64,000 nucleotides of DNA from Anaerolineae bacterium (lineage in GTDB: Bacteria; Chloroflexota; Anaerolineae; Aggregatilineales; Phototrophicaceae): assembly GCA_020849765.1 (NCBI GenBank), contig JADLAY010000072.1, positions 1-64,000 on the forward strand, given 5' to 3'. Positions within the stretch are counted from its first letter, which is position 1. Each line of letters opens with the position of its first letter. The translations under genes and the position numbers were made by a program. Below are positions 50,491-58,691 of this stretch, piece by piece. Below the pieces are notes generated by a model. The model was not told the DNA's origin and did not search any database. It saw only the letters and a list, made by a program, of their open reading frames with translations.

Positions 50491-51302
50491 GCCAGCAGAT
50501 GGCGCAGGTAGGCCTCGGGGTTGGTCAGGAAGTCGCGCATGATGGTGACGTGCTCCAGGTCGGCATAGGCGACGGGCTGGATCGTCCCGTCGTCGAAGCT
50601 GAGGATGGTCGCGTCCGGGTAGGCCATCAGGATCGGCGAATGCGTAGCGATGACGAACTGCGCGCCCTGGTCGATCATCCCCTTCAAGAGCGTGATCAGC
50701 GTCAACTGGCGCATCGGTGACAACGGCGCTTCCGGCTCGTCCAGCAGATAGAGACCGGGGCCGGTGAAACGGGCGCGAAACAGCTTGAAGAAGCTCTCAC
50801 CGTGCGAACTCGTATCCAACCCATCGCCGTAAGACAGCTGCTGCGCGGCCAGCTCGCGCGCATACGGCATTCCCGCCAGGGCCTTCGCCAACGCCGACCG
50901 CCCCTCGTATTCCTGGTCGATGGCGGCGGCTTCCTCGCTCAACTCCTGGCGCAACTGACTCATCCGCTTGGCAAAACCGAAGAAATCCTCCGCCCGCATG
51001 AAGAACCCGCGCCGTGTGCGCTTCGTCCAGGTCAAGCGCAGGAAATGGGCAAAGCGACGCACATCCGCCAGCGTCGGATCGGTCTCAACGCTCTCCGCGC
51101 CGACGGTGATCGAGCGGGCAGCGCAGGCCAGCGCCTCGAGAAAGGTTGACTTGCCAGAGCCATTCTCGCCGACGAGAAACGTCAGCGGCCCGTGAAACTC
51201 CAGCGCGGAAAAGGATTCGAGCACCGGCACGTTGAACGGAAAGCCATTTGGCAGCGATTTGTGGCTGGAAGCTTGCTTTTCAACCCTGGTCAGATGCAGC
51301 AT
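50487..51302 (-). CDS. AAA/ABC-type ATPase of unknown role
   Basis: This 271-residue soluble ATPase has an SMC-like single-domain plan: P-loop FLVGENGSGKSTFLEALA (near residue 42), a middle helical region with AKALAGMPYAREL, then Walker B LYLLDEPEAPLSPMRQ and a late switch-like FVIATHSPILMAYP. Proteins of this AAA_15/AAA_21 kind occur alone or with nucleases in defence pairs. Here no nuclease is adjacent; the gene shares the strand with a methyltransferase gene 16 bases upstream. It overlaps the GT4 gene by four bases at their 3' ends. Confidence 0.85.
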   Translation of the reverse strand: MLHLTRVEKQASSHKSLPNGFPFNVPVLESFSALEFHGPLTFLVGENGSGKSTFLEALACAARSITVGAESVETDPTLADVRRFAHFLRLTWTKRTRRGFFMRAEDFFGFAKRMSQLRQELSEEAAAIDQEYEGRSALAKALAGMPYARELAAQQLSYGDGLDTSSHGESFFKLFRARFTGPGLYLLDEPEAPLSPMRQLTLITLLKGMIDQGAQFVIATHSPILMAYPDATILSFDDGTIQPVAYADLEHVTIMRDFLTNPEAYLRHLLA

Positions 51303-51318
51303 GAGGCGCCCCGCTCAC

Positions 51319-51960
51319 TCACTTGACGGCGATACCCGCGACGTGTGGCGCGGCGACGAAGTACGGCAGGCTGAAGCGCTCGATGGCGACGTGTGAGAAA
51401 CCCGCGCTTTCGATCACGGCTCCGGTGTCGCGGCTCAGATGGCAGCCATCGCCGACGAAGCGCCACGGGGGCTCGACCAGGCGCTGGATGAGGCGCAGAT
51501 TGCTCTCCTCCGGCGCGGCCACGTGCTCGACGAAGGCGAACTTGCCACCGGGCTTGAGCACGCGCAAAACCTCGCTCAGCACCTGCGCCTGATCGTCAAC
51601 CGAGCACAGCACGTGCGACGCGACCACGACATCCATGCTGGCGTCGTCGACGGGCAGATGCTCGCCCGGCACTGAGCGAATGTCCGGCGCGTGGCCGTGT
51701 GTTTCGGCGGCGCGGCGCAGATGATCGTGCATGAAGACATTCGGCTCGACGCCAATCCAGCGCACGTCCGGCGCGAAATAGGGAAAATTGCCGCCAGTGC
51801 CCGCGCCGATCTCCAGCAGCGCACCGTGCAGATCGCTCAGATATTTGTGCTTGATCGCGGCCAGTCCGGGATCATCCGGCACGACATCGGAACGCGCGTA
51901 AAACCAGGCGAACCAGCGCTGGCGCAGCCCTCTGCGCGATGCTCCGTTGGACGTCGACAT
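51319..51960 (-). CDS. Class I SAM-dependent methyltransferase
   Basis: This 213-residue UbiE/PhcB-like methyltransferase has motif I ALLEIGAGTGGNFPYF, an acidic VEPNVFMHDHLRRA, VVASHVLCSVDDQAQVLSEVLRVLKPGGKFAFVEHV and a late FSLPYFVAAPHVAGIAVK. This pattern is seen in METTL7-like thiol or lipid methyltransferases. The ATG at 51960 is preferred because longer frames run into the divergent Wzz-like gene leader. The substrate is unknown. It shares a strand with the ATPase gene only. Confidence 0.87.
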   Translation of the reverse strand: MSTSNGASRRGLRQRWFAWFYARSDVVPDDPGLAAIKHKYLSDLHGALLEIGAGTGGNFPYFAPDVRWIGVEPNVFMHDHLRRAAETHGHAPDIRSVPGEHLPVDDASMDVVVASHVLCSVDDQAQVLSEVLRVLKPGGKFAFVEHVAAPEESNLRLIQRLVEPPWRFVGDGCHLSRDTGAVIESAGFSHVAIERFSLPYFVAAPHVAGIAVK

Positions 51961-52051
51961 GGGCCTCTCTTCGTGTCTCTTCTCGTAGCCTGACATGTCG
52001 AAGTCGATTATAATGCGGAACGGTAATCCTCCCAGATGTGGAAGTGCGTTG

Positions 52052-52738
52052 ATGGATCTCGTACAACTCGTTCGCATCCTCGTGCGCCGCTGGTGGCTGG
52101 TCTTGATCCCGACCGTGATCGCCGCCGCGCTGACCCTGCCCGCCCTACTCGACCGGACTCCGGCAGCCTCGGGCGGCTTTTCGACGGGCTTCAGTTACAG
52201 CGCCGCGCAAAACCTGGAGGCGATCCCGCGCACGGAAGGCGACTACCAGGATATCTGGCTGTCGTCCGAGCTGACGGTCAACGCGCTGACCGACTGGGTC
52301 AAGAGCAGCAGCTTCGCCGACGAGGTCGCCGCGGCAGCAGCAGCCCACGGCATCGAGATCTCGCAGGGCGCGCTCTATGGCCGCTTCGGCAGCGATAACG
52401 AGCGCAGCGTCGGCACGGTCGGCATCGGTTGGGGCGACGCCCAGGAGCTTGAAGTCATCGCCAACGCGGCGATCGAGGTACTGGAGACGCGCAACGCCAT
52501 CTACTTCGCGCAGCTTGGCGGCACGCCCGCGACCGTCACCATCCTCGACGAGCCGCGCATCAACGCCGCGCCACCGCCGCTGACAGATCGCTTCGGGCCG
52601 ATCATCCGCATCGGTCTGGGATTGGTGTCGGGTATCGCACTGGCGATCCTGGCCCATGCGCTCGACCCGGCACTGCGCCGCCGCGAAGATATCGAAGCAC
52701 TCGGTTTACCCGTGATCAGCAGCATTCCGAAACAATGA
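52052..52738 (+). CDS. Second Wzz-like membrane protein
   Basis: This 228-residue protein repeats the layout of the first Wzz-like gene. It has an N-terminal DLVQLVRILVRRWWLVLIP leading into the first helix (about residues 14-32), a periplasmic segment, and a second helix near 187-205. The short tail ends DPALRRREDIEALGLPVISSIPK, nearly the same tail motif as the first. Unlike that one it is followed by a secreted protein instead of a CpsD-like kinase, overlapping it as ATGA. It may organise a second polysaccharide or export step. Confidence 0.83.
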   Translation: MDLVQLVRILVRRWWLVLIPTVIAAALTLPALLDRTPAASGGFSTGFSYSAAQNLEAIPRTEGDYQDIWLSSELTVNALTDWVKSSSFADEVAAAAAAHGIEISQGALYGRFGSDNERSVGTVGIGWGDAQELEVIANAAIEVLETRNAIYFAQLGGTPATVTILDEPRINAAPPPLTDRFGPIIRIGLGLVSGIALAILAHALDPALRRREDIEALGLPVISSIPKQ

Positions 52739-53973
52739 TGAAATGCCGAATCACCGCACTCATCCTGACGCTCGCTTGCGCCTTGGGCATGATGAATTTT
52801 GCGCGTGCGCAGGCGGATTCCTACACACCCTTCTCGTGGATGGAGGGCGACATCGCCCTGGCTTATCCGGCGGATTGGCCCGCCCCTATTCGCACCACGA
52901 TGGAGATGGGCGCAGTCGTGCAATTGCAGCCCGCCGGCGAAAATGCCAACCTGCAAATCAGCCTCGAGATTATTGAAACCCCGGTCGGACGCCTATTCGA
53001 TCTGCTGTATGAACGCATGCGCCGCGCAGGTGTGACCGTGAGCGTGCCGGTCAATTCGACGCTGATGGGATTGGCCGCCACTGAAGTACGCGGCGAGGCG
53101 AGCACTATCGGGATTGGGCGAGGCACCCTGCGCGCCGATGGCAACGCCCTGCTCATCTACGGCAGTGCCGACGCGGCGGCGAGCGATGCGCTTGCAGCCA
53201 TCTTCGAAGATGTAGCCGGGAGCCTGACGTCCGGCGCGCGCCAGATGCCACTCATCCCCGGCGGCGACGGCGTCCGCTTCGACCGCATCGGCGGCGAGCG
53301 GCTCGAACTCAATCGCACGGCACTCGGCAGCCTGGAGACGAGCACAGCAGCGCAGTCATGGACGTATGCGGGCATGGCGGGCGAGGAGATCAGCGTCTTC
53401 ACGACCGACATCAACCGGCTCGAATCGCTCAACCTGCGCCTGCGCATGACCAGCCCGGATGGCGCGCTCGTGGCGGAGAACGACTCGCACAACGGCGGCG
53501 TCTTCTATGGCCTGTTCAGCCTCTATGACGCGGCGCTCTCGAACGTCGTCCTGCCTGCTGATGGCGTCTACACAATCGCGGTCGACAGCGTCTTTGGCAC
53601 GGGTGTCTACGGTATTGGCGTCGAGCGGACGCAATCGCTGGAACTCGATCCCGCCAACGCGACGCGCGTGCAGGGCGTCATCGACGACGTGTTCGCCGCG
53701 GAAACGTGGAGCTTCGCCGGACGCGCGGGTGAGGTCTACACGTTCACGATGTTCGCCGCCGAAGGGACGACGCTCGACCCGGCGCTGCGCCTGTTCGCGC
53801 CCGATGGATCGACGCTGGCGCAGAACGACGACGCCCGCGACGTCTCCCTCGGTTTGAATGCGCAGTTGGTACGAATCGTGCTCCCGGCGGATGGCATCTA
53901 TCGACTGGAAGCGACGCGCTATGCCGGAGAAGGCGAAGGCGCCTACGAGATCGTGATCGTGGCGACCGCCTGA
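52735..53973 (+). CDS. Secreted protein with two pre-peptidase C-terminal-like domains
   Basis: This 412-residue exported protein has a signal peptide (residues 1-26, ending ARAQ) and a first part of about 170 residues that resembles PsbP-like or lipoprotein folds (SWMEGDIALAYPADWPAPI). Two bacterial PPC-like beta-sandwiches follow (around 195-300 and 305-412), each with a pattern W(S/T)(F/Y)AG.AGE...LRL..PDG..LA.ND. These domains bind carbohydrate or protein partners on many secreted proteins. It overlaps the second Wzz-like gene by four bases. The role is unknown. Confidence 0.8.
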   Translation: MMKCRITALILTLACALGMMNFARAQADSYTPFSWMEGDIALAYPADWPAPIRTTMEMGAVVQLQPAGENANLQISLEIIETPVGRLFDLLYERMRRAGVTVSVPVNSTLMGLAATEVRGEASTIGIGRGTLRADGNALLIYGSADAAASDALAAIFEDVAGSLTSGARQMPLIPGGDGVRFDRIGGERLELNRTALGSLETSTAAQSWTYAGMAGEEISVFTTDINRLESLNLRLRMTSPDGALVAENDSHNGGVFYGLFSLYDAALSNVVLPADGVYTIAVDSVFGTGVYGIGVERTQSLELDPANATRVQGVIDDVFAAETWSFAGRAGEVYTFTMFAAEGTTLDPALRLFAPDGSTLAQNDDARDVSLGLNAQLVRIVLPADGIYRLEATRYAGEGEGAYEIVIVATA

Positions 53974-53979
53974 GCCGCG

Positions 53980-54285
53980 TTAGCCACCGCTGTCACCAGA
54001 GTGCGGCTGCACCTGGCGCGCATACCCCTGCTTGAGGTTGAAGTAGCGAGCCACGGCGATGGTCGCGCCAGTGAAGAGCACGCCGAGCACAATGCCGACG
54101 ACGATCGCATGCAGCGCAACATTGCCCTGTGAGACCGACATCAAGAGCATACTGATCACGGTGCCAATGATGCCGACCGCCGCGACAAAGCCCGGCGCGG
54201 CCCACTGGCGGCGGATCGCCATGTACACCCAGATCAGGATCAGGCAAAAGATCAGGAAAAAGACGACAGAGAATCCGCTCGTCAT
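53980..54285 (-). CDS. Small three-helix membrane protein, unknown function
   Basis: This 101-residue protein has three membrane helices (about residues 5-22, 33-50 and 58-78) and a short soluble tail. The ATG at 54285 follows GAGGAG eight bases upstream; a GTG nine bases before it overlaps that site. No family is recognised. It lies five bases after the cyclase gene on the same strand and converges on the secreted-protein gene. Confidence 0.7.
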   Translation of the reverse strand: MTSGFSVVFFLIFCLILIWVYMAIRRQWAAPGFVAAVGIIGTVISMLLMSVSQGNVALHAIVVGIVLGVLFTGATIAVARYFNLKQGYARQVQPHSGDSGG

Positions 54286-54290
54286 GATTC

Positions 54291-54923
54291 TCACTCCTCG
54301 TTCAACGTTCGCAAGACCGCGCGTACCGGCGAACCGCAGGCCACGTCCAGCTTGAGCGGCAGCGCGATCAATTCGTAATCACCGTCGGGAACTCCGCGCA
54401 GATACAGGCATTCCAGATTCACGATCCTATGCCGCTTCAGCGCGTGATGACATGGCAAATCTTTGCTATCGAAAGCGTCGACGGACGGCGAATCCAGCCC
54501 GATCAGACGTGTGCCCTGCCCGGCCAGAAAGGCGATCAGCTCTTCGCTCAGGTAAGGGAAGGGCTGCGCGAACTGCTCGTCCGGCAGATCGCTGACGTGG
54601 CTGTGGATGAGCAGCCGCTCGACATGGGTTAGCGCGCCGGGCGGAAAATCGGCGGGCAGCAGCGGGCCATCGCTCTTGGTCACCGTCACGACCCGCGCCG
54701 GGCCGAGATAGGCTTCCAGCGGCATCGTCGCCGGGTGATCGCCGTCCAACTCGTAGTGGTAATAAGCATCGGCATGAGCGCCGGTGTGCGGGCTGAGCGT
54801 CAGCGTGGTCAAATTGACCGGCGCGCCCGCGGCAATACTCCAATCCAGAGGCGCCTTGAAAGACGCATCGCCGGGCCAGACGGCCAGGTGGGGTGTCACC
54901 GTTCGTGTGATGTCATAGAGCAC
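54291..54923 (-). CDS. kynB: Kynurenine formamidase-like cyclase-family hydrolase
   Basis: This 210-residue protein is close in length to KynB (~209), which hydrolyses N-formylkynurenine in tryptophan breakdown. It has the metal-binding HTGAHADAYYHY (the HxGxHxDxxxH form), the opening LYDITRTVTPHLAVWPGD, GTRLIGLDSPSVDAF, and CHHALKRHRIVNLECL near the end. The GTG at 54923 is chosen since GGAG lies eight bases before it and it matches the start of KynB. No kynureninase or tryptophan dioxygenase gene is adjacent, so another cyclic amide substrate is possible. Confidence 0.85.
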   Translation of the reverse strand: MLYDITRTVTPHLAVWPGDASFKAPLDWSIAAGAPVNLTTLTLSPHTGAHADAYYHYELDGDHPATMPLEAYLGPARVVTVTKSDGPLLPADFPPGALTHVERLLIHSHVSDLPDEQFAQPFPYLSEELIAFLAGQGTRLIGLDSPSVDAFDSKDLPCHHALKRHRIVNLECLYLRGVPDGDYELIALPLKLDVACGSPVRAVLRTLNEE

Positions 54924-55002
54924 AATCGCAACTCCATTCGCCGCGTTTTTCAGTGTAGCAGACATGGCCGCCACTATCCGTAAAGGGCGGTGCTAGAAAC
55001 GC

Positions 55003-55028
55003 AAAACGCTCCCCGAAAGGAGCGTTTT
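55003..55028 (-). terminator. Bidirectional hairpin terminator
   Basis: AAAACGCTCC and GGAGCGTTTT form a perfect 10-bp stem with a six-base loop. The A/T-rich ends let it work in either direction. It lies 25 bases after the stop of the 55053-55268 gene and 80 bases upstream of the cyclase start, so it separates the two transcripts. Confidence 0.75.
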
Positions 55029-55052
55029 CGCACAAGCCACGGACATCACGTT

Positions 55053-55268
55053 CTAGACGAACCAGTGATACTCGTCGCTGCTGACTGTCTTGCTCAGGTG
55101 GCTGCGATAGCGTTTGGCCGCCCATCCGGCTGCCAACAGGCTCGTGCCCACGAGGACAAAGCCGAGCGCCACCATCAGCGCCAACAATTCAGGGAAGGCT
55201 GCCACCAGCAATCCAAAGACCAAGAGTGCCGCACCCGGCAGCCACCAGGGGAAATCTAAGCGGTACAT
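55053..55268 (-). CDS. Small two-helix membrane protein
   Basis: This 71-residue protein has two hydrophobic helices (about residues 9-28 and 31-48) and a short charged tail (AKRYRSHLSKTVSSDEYH). AGGAAGG lies a few bases before tandem ATGs at 55271 and 55268; the second gives better spacing. No family is known. It is divergent from the SDR gene and ends at a clear terminator. Confidence 0.68.
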   Translation of the reverse strand: MYRLDFPWWLPGAALLVFGLLVAAFPELLALMVALGFVLVGTSLLAAGWAAKRYRSHLSKTVSSDEYHWFV

Positions 55269-55361
55269 CATACCTTCCTCACCGACTTTTACTCATGAGT
55301 CTAGCCCACGAAGATATACGGCGCGTCAGTCGTGCGTAAGAAGCGCGCAAGAAGAGCGCAT

Positions 55362-55390
55362 TTGACGCAAACTGCCCCATTGCGCATAAT
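55362..55390 (+). promoter_or_regulatory. Sigma-70 promoter of the SDR-crotonase operon
   Basis: TTGACG (55362-55367), a 17-base spacer and CATAAT (55385-55390) are each one base from consensus. The start near 55397 leaves a leader of about 68 bases that includes a GC-rich AGCCG/CGGCT stem and a short T-rich run (55404-55436), possibly a weak attenuator. Confidence 0.72.
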
Positions 55391-55464
55391 CTAACCACAA
55401 TTAGGGAGCCGGCGGCCTTCGGCTGTTCTTTTCTGACAAGTATTCATCGCAACGGAGCAAACAC

Positions 55465-56235
55465 ATGACCGCGTCGTTCGACATCAGAGGCAAAGTCGCA
55501 GTCGTGACGGGCGCATCGCGCGGCATCGGCCAGGCCATCGCCGAGCAGCTCGCGGCGGCGGGCGCTAAAGTCGTGCTCAGCAGCCGCAAGCAGGAGGGCC
55601 TCGCCGAAACGGCGGAAGCGATCAAGGCGAACGGCGGCGAGGCCATTGCGGTCACAGCGCATAACGGCGACAAGAGCGCGCTGCAGGCGCTGGCGCAGAC
55701 GACCATCGAGACCTACGGCGGCATCGACATCCTGGTCAACAACGCGGCGACCAACCCGCACTTCGGGCCGCTGCTGGATGCCGAAGACAGCCTGTGGCAG
55801 AAGACGATCGAGGTCAACCTGATGGGCAACGTGTGGTTGACGCAGTTGGCCGTCGCGTCGATGCGCGAGCGCGGCGGCGGTAAGATCATCAACGTCGCGT
55901 CGATCAACGCCCTGCGTCCGGGCCGCATGCAGGGCATCTACAGCATGACCAAGGCGGCCATCGTCAGCCTGACGCAAACGCTGGCGATGGAACTGGCGGA
56001 GTTCAACATCACGGTTAACGCGGTCGCGCCGGGCCTGGTGCAAACCAAGTTCGCGCGGGCTATCTGGGATAACGATTACCTGCTCGACCCGATCCTGGAG
56101 CGCACGCCGCTCAAGCGGATGGGTCAGCCGGACGACATCGCCGGGATCGTGCTCTATCTCGCCTCGCCCGCCTCGAATTTTGCCACCGGGCAGGTGTTCG
56201 TGGTCGATGGCGGTGTGACGATTCCGACGATTTAG
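55465..56235 (+). CDS. SDR-family oxidoreductase
   Basis: This 256-residue classical short-chain dehydrogenase has the cofactor motif VTGASRGIGQAIAEQL, structural NNAATNPH, catalytic Ser in INVASINALRP, and YSMTKAA (Tyr-X3-Lys). The C-terminal GQVFVVDGGVTIPT is typical. It lacks an Asp after the second strand (SSRKQ), so NADP is likely. The operon continues with an unknown membrane protein, a crotonase and a PadR regulator. This suggests acyl-CoA or keto-acid metabolism, with FabG-type activity on 3-hydroxyacyl-CoA one option. Confidence 0.92.
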   Translation: MTASFDIRGKVAVVTGASRGIGQAIAEQLAAAGAKVVLSSRKQEGLAETAEAIKANGGEAIAVTAHNGDKSALQALAQTTIETYGGIDILVNNAATNPHFGPLLDAEDSLWQKTIEVNLMGNVWLTQLAVASMRERGGGKIINVASINALRPGRMQGIYSMTKAAIVSLTQTLAMELAEFNITVNAVAPGLVQTKFARAIWDNDYLLDPILERTPLKRMGQPDDIAGIVLYLASPASNFATGQVFVVDGGVTIPTI

Positions 56236-56258
56236 CAGACGGATTGGAGTAAGCAGGG

Positions 56259-56768
56259 GTGCGTGTTGTCTTTTTCACGGATAAAACGGTGGCGCAGTGC
56301 ATGACGGCGCTGCACGAACGTCTGCAATCGCGCAGCAGCCGCAGCCTGGAAGGCTGGGTGGAGAAAAATGGTAATTTCGAGCTGAGCATCGCCTCGCCGG
56401 TCATCGGCAAGGTGACGCGGCGCACGTATCTGCGCGGCAAGGTCGAGCGCGAAGGCGGGCTGACGCAGGTCAAGGTCGACGTGTCGAGCGGTGCCGATCG
56501 GCGCGGGCAGATCATCATCTTCATCGCCTGCGCGCTGGTCGCGGTCGCCCTGATGGCGAACGGTGCGATCACGGTCGCGCTGCTGGCCGTGGCCGCGGGT
56601 GGCGCGCTCTACATCCCCCTGGCGGGCGATAACAAGAACAGCCCGCTGCTGATCAACGAAGTGCAGCGGACATTGAAAGCGACGACGAAGCGACCGAAGA
56701 AAGCCTCGGACACGAGAACGACCTCGCGGCGCACGAGTAGTGCTGCATCCAAGGAAACAAGCTCATGA
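56259..56768 (+). CDS. Membrane-associated protein of unknown function
   Basis: This 169-residue protein starts with a soluble domain of ~85 residues (VVFFTDKTVAQCMTALHERL...GKVTRRTYLRGKVEREG). A hairpin of two hydrophobic helices follows (about 90-128), then a Lys/Thr/Ser-rich tail. GTG start after GGAG. The stop overlaps the crotonase ATG. I do not recognise the family. Placement suggests a membrane partner of the neighbouring acyl-CoA enzymes, but that is speculation. Confidence 0.7.
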   Translation: MRVVFFTDKTVAQCMTALHERLQSRSSRSLEGWVEKNGNFELSIASPVIGKVTRRTYLRGKVEREGGLTQVKVDVSSGADRRGQIIIFIACALVAVALMANGAITVALLAVAAGGALYIPLAGDNKNSPLLINEVQRTLKATTKRPKKASDTRTTSRRTSSAASKETSS

Positions 56769-57541
56769 GTGAGATTCTGCTGGTTGACCGCCATGACGCG
56801 GTGACGATCCTGACCATCAATCGCCCGGAAGTGCGCAATGCCCTCAACGCGGACGTTGTCGACCGGCTGCGCGAGGCGCTGACCATCTGTGAGACGGACG
56901 GCACGCGCTGCATCGTGATTACCGGCGCGGGCGGCGCCTTTTCGTCGGGCGCGGATCTGAAACAAGCCATCGGCGGCACGCCGGATGACGTATACAGCAT
57001 CCTGACCGAGCATTACGCCCCGGCGCTTAAAGCGATCCGCGGCTCGTCGTGGCCGGTAATCGCGGCGGTCGATGGCTATGCCGCCGGAATCGGCTGCGAC
57101 CTGGCCTGCGCCTGCGACATCCGGCTGGTGAGCGCACGTGGCAAGTTCGCGGAATTGTTCATCCGCGTCGGGCTGGTGCCGGATGGTGGCGGAACCTACC
57201 TGCTGCCGCGTATCGTCGGCATCGGGCGCGCGCTGGAGATGATGTTCAGCGGGCGCGACGTCGAAGCCGAAGAAGCACTCCGCATCGGGCTGGCGAATCA
57301 CATCCTGCCGATTGAGGATTTCCTGAGCCACGTCGTCGCCTTCGCGGACGAGATCAGCCGCAAGTCGCCCAACGCGCTCCGTCGTGGCAAAGCAGCCATG
57401 CTGGCCGCCATGGACAGCAACTACAGCGACTCGATGGCACGCGAGGCCGAAAATCAGCGCGCGATCCTGATGAGCGAGGATGGCATGGAAGGCTTCCAGG
57501 CTTTCCTGGAAAAACGCGCGCCGGTCTGGTCAGGGCGCTGA
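56765..57541 (+). CDS. Enoyl-CoA hydratase/isomerase (crotonase) family protein
   Basis: This 258-residue crotonase-fold enzyme acts on acyl-CoA thioesters. The oxyanion-hole segments are ITGAGGAFSSGADLKQAI and DGYAAGIGCDLACACDIRL. The second catalytic position reads FIRVGLVPDGGGTYLLPRIVG; here the hydratase Glu pair is replaced, and the Asp in PDGGGT resembles PaaG-type isomerases. It may be an isomerase rather than a hydratase. It overlaps the unknown gene before it by four bases and precedes a PadR regulator by 37 bases. Confidence 0.9.
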   Translation: MSEILLVDRHDAVTILTINRPEVRNALNADVVDRLREALTICETDGTRCIVITGAGGAFSSGADLKQAIGGTPDDVYSILTEHYAPALKAIRGSSWPVIAAVDGYAAGIGCDLACACDIRLVSARGKFAELFIRVGLVPDGGGTYLLPRIVGIGRALEMMFSGRDVEAEEALRIGLANHILPIEDFLSHVVAFADEISRKSPNALRRGKAAMLAAMDSNYSDSMAREAENQRAILMSEDGMEGFQAFLEKRAPVWSGR

Positions 57542-57578
57542 CTCGGCGAGCGCCGGGTCAGCCTTCGCAGCACACGCC

Positions 57579-58154
57579 ATGTCTTTACCTCACGCCATTC
57601 TCGGCCTGCTCGACATCGCCCCAATGACGGGCTACGACCTCAAGCATGAGGCGTTCGACAGCACCATCGCCCATTTCTGGCAGGCCGATCAGGCCCAGAT
57701 CTATCGCACGCTCGAAAAAATGGAACAGGATGGCTGGCTCGAGAGCGTCATCGAAGTACAGACGGAGCGACCGAACAAGCGGCGCTATCACATCACCGAA
57801 GCGGGACGCGCGGAACTCCGGCGCTGGCTGCACACGCCGCTGCCGTTGCCCATCCATCGCGAGGCCTTCCTCGTGCGGATGTTCTTTGCCGGGCAGCTTG
57901 ATAACGCCACGATCCTCGACCAGATCGCGCACCAGCGCGCGGCGCATCAAGCCCTGCTCGACCGCTACCAGCAGATCCCGATGCCGCCGCTCAACGATCC
58001 CGAACTCGACCGCCAGCACACCTTCTGGCGACTGACGTTGGAGATGGGGATCGCGATGGAGCAGATGTATCTGAATTGGCTGGCGCAGAGTGAGGCGGTC
58101 ATCCGCTTGATGAGCGATGCGTCAGACGAGAGCGACGCATCGTCGGGAGCATGA
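57579..58154 (+). CDS. PadR-family transcriptional regulator
   Basis: This 191-residue regulator has an N-terminal winged helix (ILGLLDIAPMTGYDLKHEAF, then IYRTLEKMEQDGWLESVIEV and RRYHITEAGRAEL) and a C-terminal helical dimerisation domain of the Vir_act_alpha type. PadR proteins usually repress genes until an aromatic or lipophilic compound binds. The ATG at 57579 is used; the earlier part of the frame overlaps the crotonase gene. It probably governs this SDR-crotonase operon. Confidence 0.92.
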   Translation: MSLPHAILGLLDIAPMTGYDLKHEAFDSTIAHFWQADQAQIYRTLEKMEQDGWLESVIEVQTERPNKRRYHITEAGRAELRRWLHTPLPLPIHREAFLVRMFFAGQLDNATILDQIAHQRAAHQALLDRYQQIPMPPLNDPELDRQHTFWRLTLEMGIAMEQMYLNWLAQSEAVIRLMSDASDESDASSGA

Positions 58155-58161
58155 CCTGGTA

Positions 58162-58196
58162 GAAAAGCAGGTGACGGCTTGATGCTCCGCCACCTG
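58162..58196 (-). terminator. Terminator of the phosphatase-bactofilin operon
   Basis: On the minus strand CAGGTGGCGG and CCGTCACCTG form a 10-bp stem with one G-U pair, a nine-base loop and then CTTTTC. It lies 12 bases after the phosphatase stop. Confidence 0.72.
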
Positions 58197-58208
58197 TGAC
58201 TGGTCGAG

Positions 58209-58688
58209 CTAATTGAGGTTGTGTTCCGCGCGGATGTGCTCCAGCAGCGCTTCGCAGCCTGCCCGCACCAGCGTGTAGACCTCGTCGAAATTGCCGACGT
58301 AATACGGATCGGGCACTTCGTCCGTGCGCACCGTACCTGCATCATAAGCATAAGCGAGCAGCAGTCCCACCTGCGCGCCCCGGCTGTGATCGATGACGCG
58401 GCGGACGTAGCTCAGATTCTCGCGATCCGCCGTCAGGATGTAGTCGAAGTGATCGAGATCGGCCTGGGTGATGCGGCGTGCGCGGCCACTGTAGCTGATG
58501 TCGTGCTGGCGCAGCGCCGCCATCGTCCCGCGATGCGGCGGCTCGCCGACATGCCAGGAACCGGTTCCGGCGGAATCGACCTCGATCCGGTCACTCAGGC
58601 CCGCTTGTTCGACCAGATGCGCGAAGATGCCCTCCGCCATCGGTGATCGGCAGATATTGCCCGCGCAGACGAATAGAACCGAAATCAT
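58209..58688 (-). CDS. Low-molecular-weight protein-tyrosine phosphatase
   Basis: This 159-residue phosphatase has the P-loop VLFVCAGNICRSPMAEGIF with catalytic Cys and Arg (C-X5-R, Cys near residue 8) and the general acid in DEVPDPYYVG. Such enzymes often act on BY-kinases of capsule export (Wzb) or on arginine phosphate. The capsule-type genes are 6-20 kb away, and the nearest CpsD-like protein has a degraded P-loop, so the target is open. It follows the bactofilin gene by three bases in the same operon. Confidence 0.94.
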   Translation of the reverse strand: MISVLFVCAGNICRSPMAEGIFAHLVEQAGLSDRIEVDSAGTGSWHVGEPPHRGTMAALRQHDISYSGRARRITQADLDHFDYILTADRENLSYVRRVIDHSRGAQVGLLLAYAYDAGTVRTDEVPDPYYVGNFDEVYTLVRAGCEALLEHIRAEHNLN

Positions 58689-58691
58689 GCC

